NCBI RefSeq assembly: GCF_954871325.1
Contig: NC_088776.1
Coordinates: 56,337,301-56,401,300 of the forward strand
Direction: 5' to 3'
DNA: 64,000 bases
DNA from: Gordionus sp. m RMFG-2023
Lineage: Eukaryota; Nematomorpha; Gordioida; Chordodea; Parachordodidae
In this document: one piece after another, positions 1 through 13,600 of the stretch
How positions within the stretch are numbered: position 1 is the first letter of the stretch
How the letters are laid out: every line of letters starts with the position of its first letter
Translations under genes and position numbers: made by a program
Notes under the pieces: generated by a model
Told to the model about the DNA's origin: nothing
Seen by the model: only the letters and a program-made list of their open reading frames with translations
Databases searched by the model: none

Positions 1-1008
1 TATATCAAAAATGAGAATATAACTAATTTGATGAAAAGTTTTATACAGAATGTGCTGCTGTGCTCATAATAACTGGATTTGTTAATTAAACGAGTCGAGT
101 CAACATTTCTACTTGGTTTGTGAAAATCTAGCACGACTTGATCTCGAACAATATCGAGTTAAGTTAAGTTCGATTTTTTTTTTACTATTTTGGTGGTCGT
201 TTTGATTCGATCCACCTAAATTATCAATACTATGTGATGTATAAATTCACAACCCGTTTCGAAGTCAATAACAACAGCATGATATATTTTTGCGTGTATC
301 ATCAATTACACATAATGGTGGGGGGGTGGGGGGTTAAAAATATTTTTTTTGATATAATAATAATACCTAGACTGACGGTGATACATTAAAAGTGTGCATC
401 AATTAATAACTGCTGAGGGGCGCCATTTTTGGTTTGAAAATAAAATAGTATCTTACCTCACAGTTATCCCAACTAAGGAGCTATTTCTCACAAGGAAATA
501 TGTATTTAGCGGACCAAATTTAAACAATTTAATGTATTCTGGACCCTACATTCCTATACCAAAATGGCGTGTTACATTGTCTCCAGCTGAACGACGCTTT
601 AAAATGAATGCATTATTATTAATGAGAATTTTCAGTCCAATATTATTATAAGCCATTGGGTCTGATATAGAATCCGTGGGTTATACGTAATAACTCGAGT
701 TATAAATCGTTTACTGTTATAGATGACGATTTTTTAAGATTTAGGGAAATTTAATTTAACCCGAAATTGTATCCCGCCATGAGTAGAATGCCTAAACCCG
801 TGAATATTCATACACATTTTTATCTTGAGCTATTGTGTGTATTTAATTAAATTTATCCGAAAAAAAATTAGTGTAAATTAAGAGTATACTCCAAAGGTTC
901 CTTGGCAAATTTGTCCGAAACCCGCAAGGTGGTTAACTATTATTCTTGATAAAAAATGCGTTTCCTATAAGATCAGATTTTTTTTTCCAAAAGAAGTCGC
1001 CCTTTAAT
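1..1008. other. Intronic sequence of the ALT gene, no recognised feature
   Basis: This lies inside the ALT gene because earlier coding exons must be upstream of the window. It is AT-rich with a short G-run near 319-333. An open frame at 394-651 has no recognisable domain and no splice logic linking it to ALT. Confidence 0.5.
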
Positions 1009-1131
1009 TATTGTTGTTAAACGGCTCGATAGAAAGGTTTGGACATCCATTAACGAAATCTTGAATCTTGCCATATTTTTTTGGCTAAAAAGTTGGGTTT
1101 GCCGTTTTTAAAAAACGAGTTAACAACGCTA
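1009..1131. mobile_element. MITE of the TAGTGTTG family (short copy)
   Basis: Ends TATTGTTGTTAAACGGCTCG and GTTAACAACGCTA are inverted relatives of the family ends. Flanking octamers CCTTTAAT and CCCTCAAT agree at 6 of 8 positions, as expected for an aged hAT-type duplication. About 123 bp, in an intron of ALT. Confidence 0.7.
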
Positions 1132-1203
1132 CCCTCAATGAATGACTTAATCTGGAGAGATTCCTGAATTCCAATACATTCCATATCCTAATATATATAT
1201 GTA

Positions 1204-1535
1204 TTAACGTGATGTATTATTTTTACAACTTTAAATCATTTTTTTCAGCGTGGTTTTATTAAATTTAACTCTATCATGTTTGGAATAACTATATTATGAA
1301 TTGAAGACAATTTTGCTGTCATTTATAATTTATTATAAAAAAATAATATAGGGAAAATTTAAATTAAATTAAGTTTAAAAGTTCGTGGAAAAATTGTCTG
1401 AAATTTCGTAGGGTAATTTTCCAAACATGATGGATCCGGTAAAATCAGATTTTTAAAATTTAAAAAAACGCGCTCTCAAAAATGATTTATTGAATAAATA
1501 ATACATTGCCAGATAAAAAAACACATTGTCGCTAA
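1204..1535. mobile_element. ~330-bp MITE with TTAACG/CGCTAA ends
   Basis: Terminal inverted repeats run about 50 bp (an A/T-rich block of the type TTTAAATCATTTTT next to GCGTT/AGCGC). Flanks TATATGTA and CATATGTA match at 7 of 8. A related copy sits at 4812-5131, also in an ALT intron. Inner parts near 1276 and 1425 (ATGTTTGGAA / CCAAACATGAT) are also inverted, so the single strand could fold over nearly its whole length. Confidence 0.6.
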
Positions 1536-1637
1536 CATATGTATTGTATATATATACACACTAATTTTTAAACATCTTTGAATCATTAAGCTTGCATACG
1601 TCACTTTTTTAAATAAACGTATATATATATTATTAAG

Positions 1638-4600
1638 GCTCTTACTCGGCCAGCGCTGGTTTAGATATCGTTCGTCGCGACGTAGCATCATTTATCACTC
1701 GGCGCGATGGCGTGGGTGACTGCCATTTTGGAGACGTGTTTCTCTCTGCCGGAGCCAGTGAAGCTATCAGAGTAAATTCTTCAAAATAAATGTATTTTAA
1801 AAGGATTCCATTTTTGTATGGATTTTTTTGAAAATAGGAAAAATACGAAAGTGGATAGGAAAGTAAGAATGGTTAGGAAATTGAAGCTCAGTATCCTTTT
1901 GCGAAATCGCTAAAGAACCTCCCATTTGTCATGTGTGATCCATGCTGGATACGATTTTTTGTAGTTGATTATTTTAGGGCTATATTAGAAAGTGAAACCT
2001 AGAAGAGGTATCATATAAACTCTAGACGTTAATATAGAAAAAAAATAACTTTCTGCGTTAAACTGAACCATAGTACCAAACGTATTTTCAGAAGGATCCT
2101 GGCTAGGTGAGCACCTTATTTTCAAAAAAGAGTACAAATGGACATTGAACCCGACCTTGACCAAAATGTAATTTAAAAATTATACAACATATGTAACAAA
2201 TTTTTTAAATCATCCTGTATTTTAGAACGTTTTGTTCATGTTCAAACAAGCCAGCAAAGATGCCAAGAAAACCGGAGTAATGATTCCTATTCCGCAATAT
2301 CCTCTCTACTCTGCCACCCTCACGGAATACGATATGGATCAAGTTTAATTCTGTTAATCATTTTTTGACCCCACCTCTCCCTAAAAATTATATTTCATTC
2401 GTTCTCTCATTTTAATTAACAATTGGTTTATTATTATTTTAAATCTGGGCTGTAATTGGCTTATTAAATAAAAAAAATTTTTTACAAGACTTAAACCGGG
2501 TCGGAGCCAATTAAATTATATCAATTATTTAGTTGTAAAATTATATAATGAGACATTTAACCTATATTTTCCGCCAAAATTTTCTATTTTCTTCAATTTA
2601 CATGAGTTGGCTAAAAATTCGTTCATTACGAACCCTTATAAATTCAAAAAAATAGCATTTATTTTATAGTACAAATACATTGTTGGAGCTTTGTTTACTA
2701 TTATATTTCTTATAAAAAAATGGCGTCATTTTTTGCTAAAAATTATAGTAACCGTTAACAGATGTAAATTTCTATTTCCCGGAAAAAAAATTTTGGACTA
2801 AGAAAACGAAAAAAATGTATGGCAAGAATAAATTGATAACGTTATTACTTATCGATTAACAACAAGAGAATATCCAATATAACTTTTATTAGATGTTACT
2901 GGCTGAAATAGCATTAATTGTCACTAGATACGGAGACCATATTTTTGTGGCTCTCACAACTCTTTTTCATCCATTATTTTCATTACCCATAAAAAAATTA
3001 CGCTTCGGATACATGATTTTTTTTAGCCAATCCACTCTTAAAATTTCTATCCAACTCCTTCATTCTGATCAAAAATGGAAGCTTTTTTTTTACGTCTTAT
3101 TATTTTTGGATGTCTACCTATTATAAAAATTATCTATGACAAAATCGTCACTAACAAACTAATAAATTTTTATAGGTACCCCCCCCCCCAATCTATCTTT
3201 AATCCTCTGTCTTCTATAAATCTTTCGCGCGTTTAACCATAATATAATCTGGAATATATGGGGGTGGGCGCATATTATCTCTCAATAAAAATTTTTTTGA
3301 ATTTCTGGATAATATTTAAATCAGAGAAAGGATTTCAAAGTTATAATATAATCGTCAACGAAAGATGGATCATTTTGTTATGCGTGAATGGGTTGATCAT
3401 ACTTTCTTTCCCTATACCCTACTTACTATATTTCGATTTTTTAGGTTGGGTACCAACTCAACGAAACCGATAATTGGAGCCTTCAAATAGAAACCTTAAA
3501 ACACGCCCTGGAACGGGGTAAAGCTCAAAGTGACGTCAGAGTCCTGTGCGTTATCAACCCGGGCAATCCTACAGGTTTTTTCCAAATATTACGTTATTCC
3601 TACGTTAGTTACAGGTAGGGTTGTATATTTTCAGGGTAATTTTGCGAAATTTCAATGTTAAAAAAAAATATATCAATGAATATATTAATCTAACTCCCAT
3701 TTTTTTTGTCGTATTGTTATCTTCTTTCTATGTGACAACAAATAAGATGTTAAGCATCAAGAGTTAAAGCAATTAGTCCATCCTTGAGCTTTCTAGAATA
3801 TTCCCTCTTATGGAAACAGGTTTTCCGACATTTTCACGTTTTTTTTTAAAAAAAAATATCCTTATTTCGAGATTTTGAATAAATATTATTAAATGTGATT
3901 TAAGCGATTAAATTTACCGTATTTCTGTATTATATTTTTATTTTTCTTGTAAATTAATCTTTATTTAACACTATTACTATTGTTAGTTGTTAAAAGGGCA
4001 ATTTAAAAGATAATAAAGTGAGACAAAATTAAACATTTGAAACTGAATTTTATTTCTGAGAGTGATCTCAAAATTTTATTATATGGATAGCATTATAAAT
4101 TAAAATTTAAGGAAACCGTGAAATCGAGAATAACTAACCTAATTTAGAATAATTGTTATGGCGAAATTGAAAACATTTACGGATACGATTTGAAGCTCTT
4201 TTCTAACCCCCATAAAATTAGCTAGATAAGACAAAAATTTAAATCTGACATCATTGTGATCTCAAAATACTGTAAGGGTTGTATATATATATAAATTAAT
4301 TTCCCGCTGAATATTCTGTTAGCTATGATTATGTTTTTTTTACTATCCTGTTACATACCAAGGTAATTGTTATAAATTATCTAATTAATTAATCTAATAT
4401 TTTATGCTAAAGATAATTCTGAAACATTTTATTTACAACCTTTAATCTGGGTGATTGATTTTAAAGATGAATAGGGAAATTAAACAATATAAAAATTGGA
4501 GAAACTATAGGAAATATTTCCCCCTTTTTCCCATGCGTTGCCTTTCTAGTTATCGCTCTTTACTTCAATATTGGAAGCTGAATTAAATAAACAATACCTT

Positions 4601-7600
4601 GCCTATATATATATTCAAATTAAATAGCCACCACTACCTATTATATATATATATATCTATCCCTTGTCTGCAAAAGATAATTTGAACAAAATATAAGAAA
4701 CAAATTGCCCCTTAGAGGTCGGTCCGAAGCCTAGTCAAAATATTTTAACGGTTCTAATTGACCCGCACCGACCTCTATTCCTCTGGATTATGTTTCTTTT
4801 TTTTATATATGTTGGCGGAAATGTGTTATTTTTTCAACCTTAAATCTTTTTTTGAGTGCATTTTCCCAGAAATATATTCCATCATGTTTGGAATACCTAC
4901 CCTATGGATTTCAGACCCTGAACTTTTGAACTTTATTATAATTCATATTTTTCCCTCGATTATTCATATAAATGATAAGTGACTCAAAAGTTAGCGCTAA
5001 ATTATATACAAGGTAGGTATATTAAACCTGCTGGAATACATTTCCGTTAATATTATAATCTCAAATTTTTAAAAAAAAACGCTCTCAAAAAAACGATTTA
5101 AAGTTGAAAAAGTAACACACAGCTGCGCTAACAAATTTATAATAAATGAATTTTTAAAAATTTCTCTTAATTTATAGGACAAGTTTTATCCCATCAAAAT
5201 ATGAAAGAAATTATACAGTTCGCTTACGACAACCATTTGTTTTTGATGTGCGATGAGGTTATACTCTTTATATACTTTGTTGTTTTTTCTTTATAATGGA
5301 ATATTTCGAAAGAATTGGCGAAAGCCTTTGCATATAATCCTTATTTTAATGAAATAATTATTTAGTCTTATGAAAAAGGAAGGGGTGAGGAGGGGTCAAG
5401 ATTAAACAACTCGAGAAATTTTCTTGGGTGGATTTGATTTTCTTGATGACCCTCTAAATTTTATTTTTGAATATTTACCGAAGAAATTGTTTTTTTAGTC
5501 GTCTAAGACCATAGCTTCCAGTTTTAAACTTTACCATTTTATTAATTTTTTTTAAAAAGGTTTATCAAGAAAACATATACGAGCCAGGCCTCAAGTGGAA
5601 ATCTTTCAGAAAGGTCCTAAAAGAAGATATGCCAGCTGAAGTAGCTAAAACCCAAGAATTGGCATCTTTCTATAGCGCTTCCAAGGGATATATGGGAGAG
5701 TAAGCTCATATTTAGTTTGGGCTGAAAAGATAGGGGAAATATAGATAATTTGAATATCCCCCCCCTCACCCCCAAAAAATAATATTTACTCCTAACATTT
5801 AAGGGAAAAGGGAAATTTACGAAAAAAAATTTTCTAAAATCAAAAATGCTCCTTTTTGAGAAAATACTTTTATTCTTAGAATACAGATTAGATAGGTTAG
5901 TAGATGTATAGATGGGATAAAAAAATTTTTTTTTTAATCTATGATTTTAAAAATATTGTTTATTTTCCTTCCGTTCAAATTAGATGTGGACTTAGAGGTG
6001 GGTACGTTCAATTCGAAAACGTGGAAAGAGCCGTAAAAGAACTCTACATTAAAATGATATCGGCTAGGCTGTGCCCTACCACTCTAGGACAAGTAACATT
6101 TTTTTTATTATAAATGATCAACTTTGGTTTCATAATACATATTAGACGAATTTTTTCCAATTTATTGTTATTAATTTATTAAATATATGTTTTTTTTTCG
6201 CACATAGGCTTTAATGGGATGCATCGTCAATCCGCCAAGCGTGGATGACCCTAGTGGACCATTATTTTATCAGGTATACAAAACTAATCTTTCTTCTATT
6301 TTTTTGGACATCTCGAATTATAGTTCCCTTTTTTTGGAAACTCAACTCTTAAATTATCACCATGCTTAGTGTTATTTTTTTTTATCGGTAAGTGATTTAA
6401 TTAGATGGGTCGCGCTAAATGGCCAACTCATTTGGAGGGTTTATTTGTAAAAAAAAATTCATCCCGATTTGACTTAAATAATAAACATTTTGAGTCAAAG
6501 CGAGATCGATATACACGATAAATCCTCCTAATAAGCCAGATCGTTTTGTTCGAATCGGATAATTAATACACACTATACATGATATTGTAATTGGATCGGT
6601 GTTTGGAATAACCGATTTTTTATTTTGTGTGTATTTGATTACTTTAATTTAATAAAATTATCAATAAATGGGGGGGGGGGGGGTTGTAAATTTTTATATT
6701 GTGTAACCAATTTATATTTATTAGGGCTGTGCCGATATTAAATATCGGATCGGATCGGTACCAATATTCAGCGTTTTCCGAAAATATCGGATCGGGCCGA
6801 TACTTGTAAAAACCGATCCGATCTTTTTACTTTTCTTTTTTTGTTATTTTATGTTATGTATATTTATTTTACATTATTTTAATATTTATTAAATAATTTT
6901 TTTAAATTTTATTTCTTTTTTAAACTAGATTTAAAGTATTTTAATAGTTTTTTTTATAAAAATAGAAAGGAACACCTAAAGTTTTATTTATTTTAAATCT
7001 TTTTAAATAACGCCAATTTTTTTATTTATACTTTAAATAAAAGAAAATTTTTTTAAATATGGTATCTGAATTATGGAAATATTTTACAAAAGACAAAGAT
7101 AATTTTGCAAAATGCGTTATCTGCGGAATCATCTGAGTCTGCCTTTAGTACGGCAGGAGATATAGATAGTCCATATCGTAGAAGCTTATTCCCAGAAAAT
7201 CTAGAGGCTCTCATATTTATTAAAAAAATCTAATATATTATAATTTTATATATTAAATATTACAATTTTATAATTCCAACATAAAATGGTATAGTCTTAA
7301 TTGTAGAAATAAAAAAATAAGATTATTCATAATTCGATTTTTTGCATAAAAAATATTGATTTCATAATTACATTTGGTTTAAACTAGGGTGATTAAAAAT
7401 CAGTAAAAATATCGGATCGGTTTTGAAGAAATATCGGATCGGTGAAAAATATGTGGATCGGCACAGCCCTAATATTTATATATTATATTATTTTCTCTGT
7501 TAATTTCTTAATGTTGTATCTATTATTTCTCCACTTATACCAAATATTGCCTATTTGATTAAATCTTTTGTGAACTATCTTCTTGCCTTTTTTTTAAATA

Positions 7601-10600
7601 CATGTATCTGTATGATTCAATGTCAAATCAATCACTTTACAACCCGACCATCTCAGATTTTGTTAAAATTTGGTATTTAAATTAATAAAGTATTGTAATT
7701 GACGAATCCAAAATATTAGACTCTTAACTCTATTAGAACTGGAGATATAGGGCTTCAAAGTGGCTCAGCTCGGTCATTTTTCGAAAATAATAATTTTTTT
7801 AAATTGGGATAACTTTTATATTAGATGCACTATGTATATCTATTATGACTTATTTTATAGCCCTAAGCAAACTCATAAACGTATGTTAAATAAAATTAAT
7901 TTTTAGTTTTTAAATTTTTTTTAAATTGAGCTTAAAAATTTGTAATTAATTTTTTAAAATGTTAGACCAAATTTTTTTCCCCAAATTTCAGAAGTTTGTA
8001 AAGAGTACCAAGAACTGTTCATATAAAAAATTTCAGAGTGGGGCCAAAAAAATTAATTAAGAAAAATCCTATTTTCAAAAAATCCGCTAGATGGCGTAGG
8101 TAGTTTAAACTATCAATTTTAACAATATATATCAATCTAAGAAAAATTTTTTATTACATAATAAAATATTTATCGAATAATTATAGTAAGCATAATATTT
8201 AAAATAATTTTAATTAAATTTCCTTTAATTTAATTTATAGATAATAAAATTTATTAAGTAAAAGCATTAATAAATTATCAATTTTTCGAATAATTTTTTT
8301 TCAATAATTTATCGATTTTTTTATCTGTTACTTCCTAAAATTTGTAATTTTTAAAATTAATTAATTTATTAATATATTTTGTACAAATCCATTGAATCTT
8401 CCAAATCAATATTCCAAAAAAGGTTTAAGAAAAGTGACGATTTGGAACTATGTATCATAAAATTAACATTAGAGAATCTATTTGTCCTAAGTGTCGCAAA
8501 TTTTTATATAAAAAGAAGAATAGTATTCCAATCTTAGAGGATAACAACATCCTCACAACTTCAAATAATTTCTTAAACCTCCACCGATATAGAAAATGAT
8601 TATCCAATTAATAACAACAATGCGCAACTCCCTACACTTTTTTAGAATCCTTAGAATTAAAAAAAACTAAGAGAAGAAGGATATCTCAATAAGGCGAAAT
8701 TCTTCAACCAAAAATGAATACAAATGGTAGCTAAGATTTGATAATTTATGTGAAAAATAATTATCCATTATTTTCTAAAACACAAAAATATCAATTATTA
8801 ACGACATTACCTCCAAATTGAAGCATTCACAAAATTATAAAACAATTTGCTTCGTTTTATATGACCCGTAAATTCATTCTTGGTCAAAAGGGAATTCTTT
8901 TAACTTCTAATCCCAAGGCAGGTATAATCATAGATCAGAGCACAGTTGACGTTGTAAAAAGTTTCTATTTAAACGATGAATATAGTAGATTACTGCCCGG
9001 AAAAAATATTGCCTTTCTATAATTGAAAATGATGAAAGAATTAATGTTCAAAAACTGTTAATTCTAAATAATTTAAAATAAATCTATATAAATTTTAATG
9101 CTATCTACTCTTTTCTTAAAATCGGATTTTTAAAATTCGCCTCATTGCACCCTAAAAATTGCATAATACTAGGTTCAAGTGTCATTCACTCGGTTTGTGT
9201 CTGCCTAATCCCTCAGAATGTTAAGTTGCTAATAATAGATAGCAATCTAGCAACTTTAACAAAAAATAAGATTTTGAGATAAAGACATACAAATACATAA
9301 TTCCTGCAATCCTCCCCTGCCAGACATTATATTTTGGCGAATGTCATGAATATCCTGGGGACCATGCATTAAGGGCGAAATTAGAAAATTTATTAATTGC
9401 ACGTGATATATACAGGATAACGTTCAACCAATGGATATCTATAGATAGGACAGTCTAGAGACCCTAACGCAAACAGCTGACGAATTTCTTAATTACTTAT
9501 TTGAAAAAATATATTTTGATTCGCCATGTTTTTTTACTGAACAGCAAAATAGATTCCATTAGAATCTTAAAAACAATTTAGAACATGATCATTATTTGGT
9601 TATCTGTGATTTTTCTGAAATTATTCTTTTATACTTCAAGATGAAGTCTAAGGTTATACTGGGCCACTTCCCAGGTTACGCTACATCCGTTTGGTATATA
9701 TTATAAAGTAAATAATGTATTAAGTTATGTGGCCATATCTGTAGGAAGAATTTATATTTTAACTAATTATGAATCTAAAATGGCAATATATAAATTAAAT
9801 TTAAAGAAATTTAATTAAAATTATTTTAAGTATTATGCCTACTATTAATTATTCGATAAATATTTTATTATGGAATCAAAAAAATTTCTTAGATTGACTT
9901 ATATTAATAAAATTGATATTTTAATTACTTACGCCATCTAGCTGATTCTTCGAATATAAAATTTTTCCTAATTAATCTTTTTGGCCCTATTAGCGTTGTG
10001 CCGCTTTTATTTCGAATAACTTAGAAAATCCTTTTATACCTCTTCAGTAGTAAACAACAATTTTTATTCAAACTTTATTCAGTTTTATAATATAATTTCT
10101 AAAATATAATTTTTAAAATAAAATCTAAAAATGAAAATTATAAACTAAAAAAAATAATTATTTAATAATTTAAATTCGATTTTTGGCTTCCCTTTTATAG
10201 GGAAGCCCTAAAAAAATCTTTTTATAAATAGATTCAATTTTTACAACAACAAAAAATAAACATTGCCAAATAAGCCCATAACATTTTTACTATTAAGGAA
10301 AAAAAAATATAATCATAATGAGTCGACGAAACCAAGAAAACAAATAAATTTTTTTTTATACGACAGGCCCCACTTTGAAATTTTTATATGAACAGTTCTT
10401 GGTACTCTTTACAAAATATCTTAAATTTGTAAAACACAATTTAGTCTAACATTTTGAAAAATTAATTACAAATTTTTAACCGCAATTTAAAAAAAATTTA
10501 TAAATTTTATTTAACATACATTTAAGAGTTTACTTAGGGCTATGAAAATGAACCATAATAGATATACATATCTCAATATCTACATCAGATATATCTCCCT

Positions 10601-13600
10601 CTGGTATAATACATGTTGAGGTCATCTAAAAATTATTTATTAAATTTTTAAAAAAATATAAAATAAAATTTTCACTTTTAAATGGAAAATAGCCTATATT
10701 CAATTCTTACTATATCATATTTCCAATATTTTATTTTAATTTATTAATTTATGGAAAAAATTACATAAGAAAATCCTAATGTTACCAATTTGGATTTTCT
10801 TTAAAAAATCATATAAAAAAATAGTAATTTTTTTTTTACTAAACATGAAATACTAGTAATAATCTATCATAAAAATATTATTTACCTTATTTATATAGAA
10901 TAATAATCGATGTAAAAGTGTAAAAATTTTGGCGCCTAAAATACCTAACTTTGAACTTAAATTCTGATATAATAAAATAATGATTTTGACAGGTTAATGA
11001 TAAAATATAAAAGAATAAATATTGTTTTGTAAATTAATGTGTCTAAATAGCAACCATTCGTTTTTTAAATATAAAAATTAATTGATTAAAAATTTTGATG
11101 ACAAATGATCTCGCTGGGCGCAAAAGGGTTAATATAATAGTTATCCCTATTTTAAAAAATCATTATTTTCGAAAAATGACCAAGCTGAGCCACTTTGAAG
11201 CCCTATATCTCCGGTTCTGATAGAGTTAAGAATCTAATATTTTGGATTCGTCAATTACAATATTTTATTAACTTAAATACCAAATTTTAACAAAATCTGA
11301 GATCGTCGGATTGTAAAGTGGTTGATTTGACATGGAATGAATGGCCCGTATATAGTGTTATTAAAAGGCTACTACTAATTCAATTTCTTATCCAGAAAAA
11401 TATTACATAAACACAAAGACTCTCCCCATAGGTTGGTACAAAGGTTTACACATCTATTATCGAAATCTCGAGGCTAGCGCAATATTATATATTGAGTTAG
11501 TCGTTTTAAATAATCTACTCAAATCGAGCCGTTCAACAACACTACATATATTTAAAAATTTATAATATGTCGGGTTGTGTCAATATTTAGTGTATCGATT
11601 CGATATATATTGTTTCTGGTTATATTATGATTTATATATAATTTTATATATAAAAAAAAATTATTTTATAAATAATTTTTAAATAATAAATTAATGCGAG
11701 GAACTAAAACGCAATTTATTTGATGTAATGTTTAAAAAATAAAAAATAGTTTAAAAATTGTACACTATTTTTTTTTGCTTTTATCTGCAACAAGAAAATG
11801 GATCTAAAATTATTTAACTAGTCGCTTACTTCTACCGTTGTTAAATGTCTCTATTTTAGACAATTTTTAAAAACGGTTAACTCGAAATTTTGGTCAAAAG
11901 TAAATTGCCCAAGCTTTTTTATTTTGGTCACAGGTGGTAGAAAGGTTTAGACTTATTTCGAGGCTTAGGTAGTGATATTTTGACTAAAATCTTGTAAAAA
12001 TCGGTTAAATTGAATTCTTTAACAACACTACATTCACCCATTAACTTTGCATATATTTTAAATGGGAATATTAACTTTTGGAGAATATATAAAAAAAATA
12101 CACTTAATTATTCGTTAAAGTTAATTGGGTTTTTTTTTTAAATATATATATATAAAATATTGATATTTTTATTACATTGGTTCAAAGATAGGTGGTATAT
12201 CTATACATATCAAATCGCTGAAAAATTTGATAATATTATAATCTTTGATAAATATTGTATAAAGGAAAAGGACGCCATCCTGAAAGCCCTGGCGAAACGA
12301 GCAAAGCTAACAGCTTCCGCTCTCAACCGCATACCAGGCGTCGTGTGTAATAACGTTTCAGGAGCTATGTACGCTTTTCCACGAATTTCTATTCCCGCCA
12401 ATGCCGTCGCTTTGGCCAAAGTAAAGTTTTGTTAATGAATTTATTTTAGCAAAGAGTGGGAGGGGGGGGGGGTATTTAAATATGAATAAGAATTATCACA
12501 GAACGTAAATTATTAAATTGCTATATATATTTTGTAAAAATTTATCAAGTCTAAAAACATGGAACCGGATTTTATGTTCTCTATGGAGCTGTTAGAAGCG
12601 GAAGGACTTTGCGTAGTTCCGGGGAGCGGATTCGGCCAACAAGAAGGAACCTATCATTTTCGGTACTTAGACTTTTAATCACTGAATCTATTTAAAAAAA
12701 GAACATATATAGAAGTATTGAATGAGTGAATGAAAGTTAGTGTCTCGAAATATGAAAAATGCTAATGGTAATATTAAAATTCTGGTTACAGTATCCTAAC
12801 ATTGAAGTCTGAATATTTCATTTTTTTATCCCTACATTAGAGGTTTGTAAATAGCAATTTTTTTTAACCCGACCCAGTTTGGATTTAATTTTCTACAAAG
12901 GTCACCCAGCAGACCCTTTAAAAATTTCTGCCAATCATGATTTGACTGTTATGAGAATAAATTGAAAATTCTAGATTATGATCTTAATTACACATACAAA
13001 ACAAAAATTCTATTAAAACAAATATGAAAAAAAGGTTATAAAATACATTTTGTTTAAATTTTGATTGTAAAAACCTTTGCTTTTTTTCCCAGCCCGGCTC
13101 AAATAATATTTTTTCAGACATGGTCTTGGCATTGCAGATATCTACACTAAATTTTCAAATCTTATTTATTTTTCATAAGTAATAAAATATAAAGACTCAT
13201 ATGTCTTAGTCCTATCGAATGCTATGGGCAATTTGTTCATTATTGCGTAAGAAAAGTATATCAAATTTAGAAATAGCTTTAACTCCATTTTACAAATTTC
13301 TTATGCCTCATTTTGAGCAAATTTATTGTCACTTCTACTTTTTATATAAAATTGATTATGTTTTTCGTCATCCGCAAATCATCGAGAATCTCTCTTCAAT
13401 TTTATGTCATAATAAAAATGTTGTTTGACAAAAATAATGAATATCATAATTGAAATAACGTTTTCCGAAAAATTTTATTAAGAATATAATAATCATCATT
13501 TTCGGATATTTCTACAAAATCTTTCCTTGAGCTTTTGCTTATAATCTAGGCTATGAGACGTCGATGTAGCTTGATTTTGTTATTTGGCTTGGCCATAAAA

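Larger units (their letters stand above)
7607..11345 (+). mobile_element. DNA transposon with very long terminal inverted repeats
   Basis: The left arm (about 7607-8260) and right arm (about 9785-11345) are inverted copies. Examples are GGAGATATAGGGCTTCAAAG near 7741 against CTTTGAAGCCCTATATCTCC near 11194, and AAGAGTACCAAGAACTGTTC near 7998 against GAACAGTTCTTGGTACTCTT near 10391. The right arm is interrupted by two segments absent from the left arm (about 9998-10365 and 10590-11125). The interior (8260-9785) carries a decayed transposase on the + strand. Outer limits are approximate and no target duplication was settled. Confidence 0.75.

Noticed and set aside
394-651. 85-codon open frame
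   Set aside because: No domain and no splice signals linking it to ALT; an 85-codon frame in an intron with no supporting pattern is not evidence of a gene.
10590-11125. piggyBac-type insertion in the right arm of the long-inverted-repeat element
   Set aside because: One border reads CCCTTTTGCGCC next to TTAA in reverse, but the other border lacks TTAA and the ends match poorly; left as an unclassified insert.
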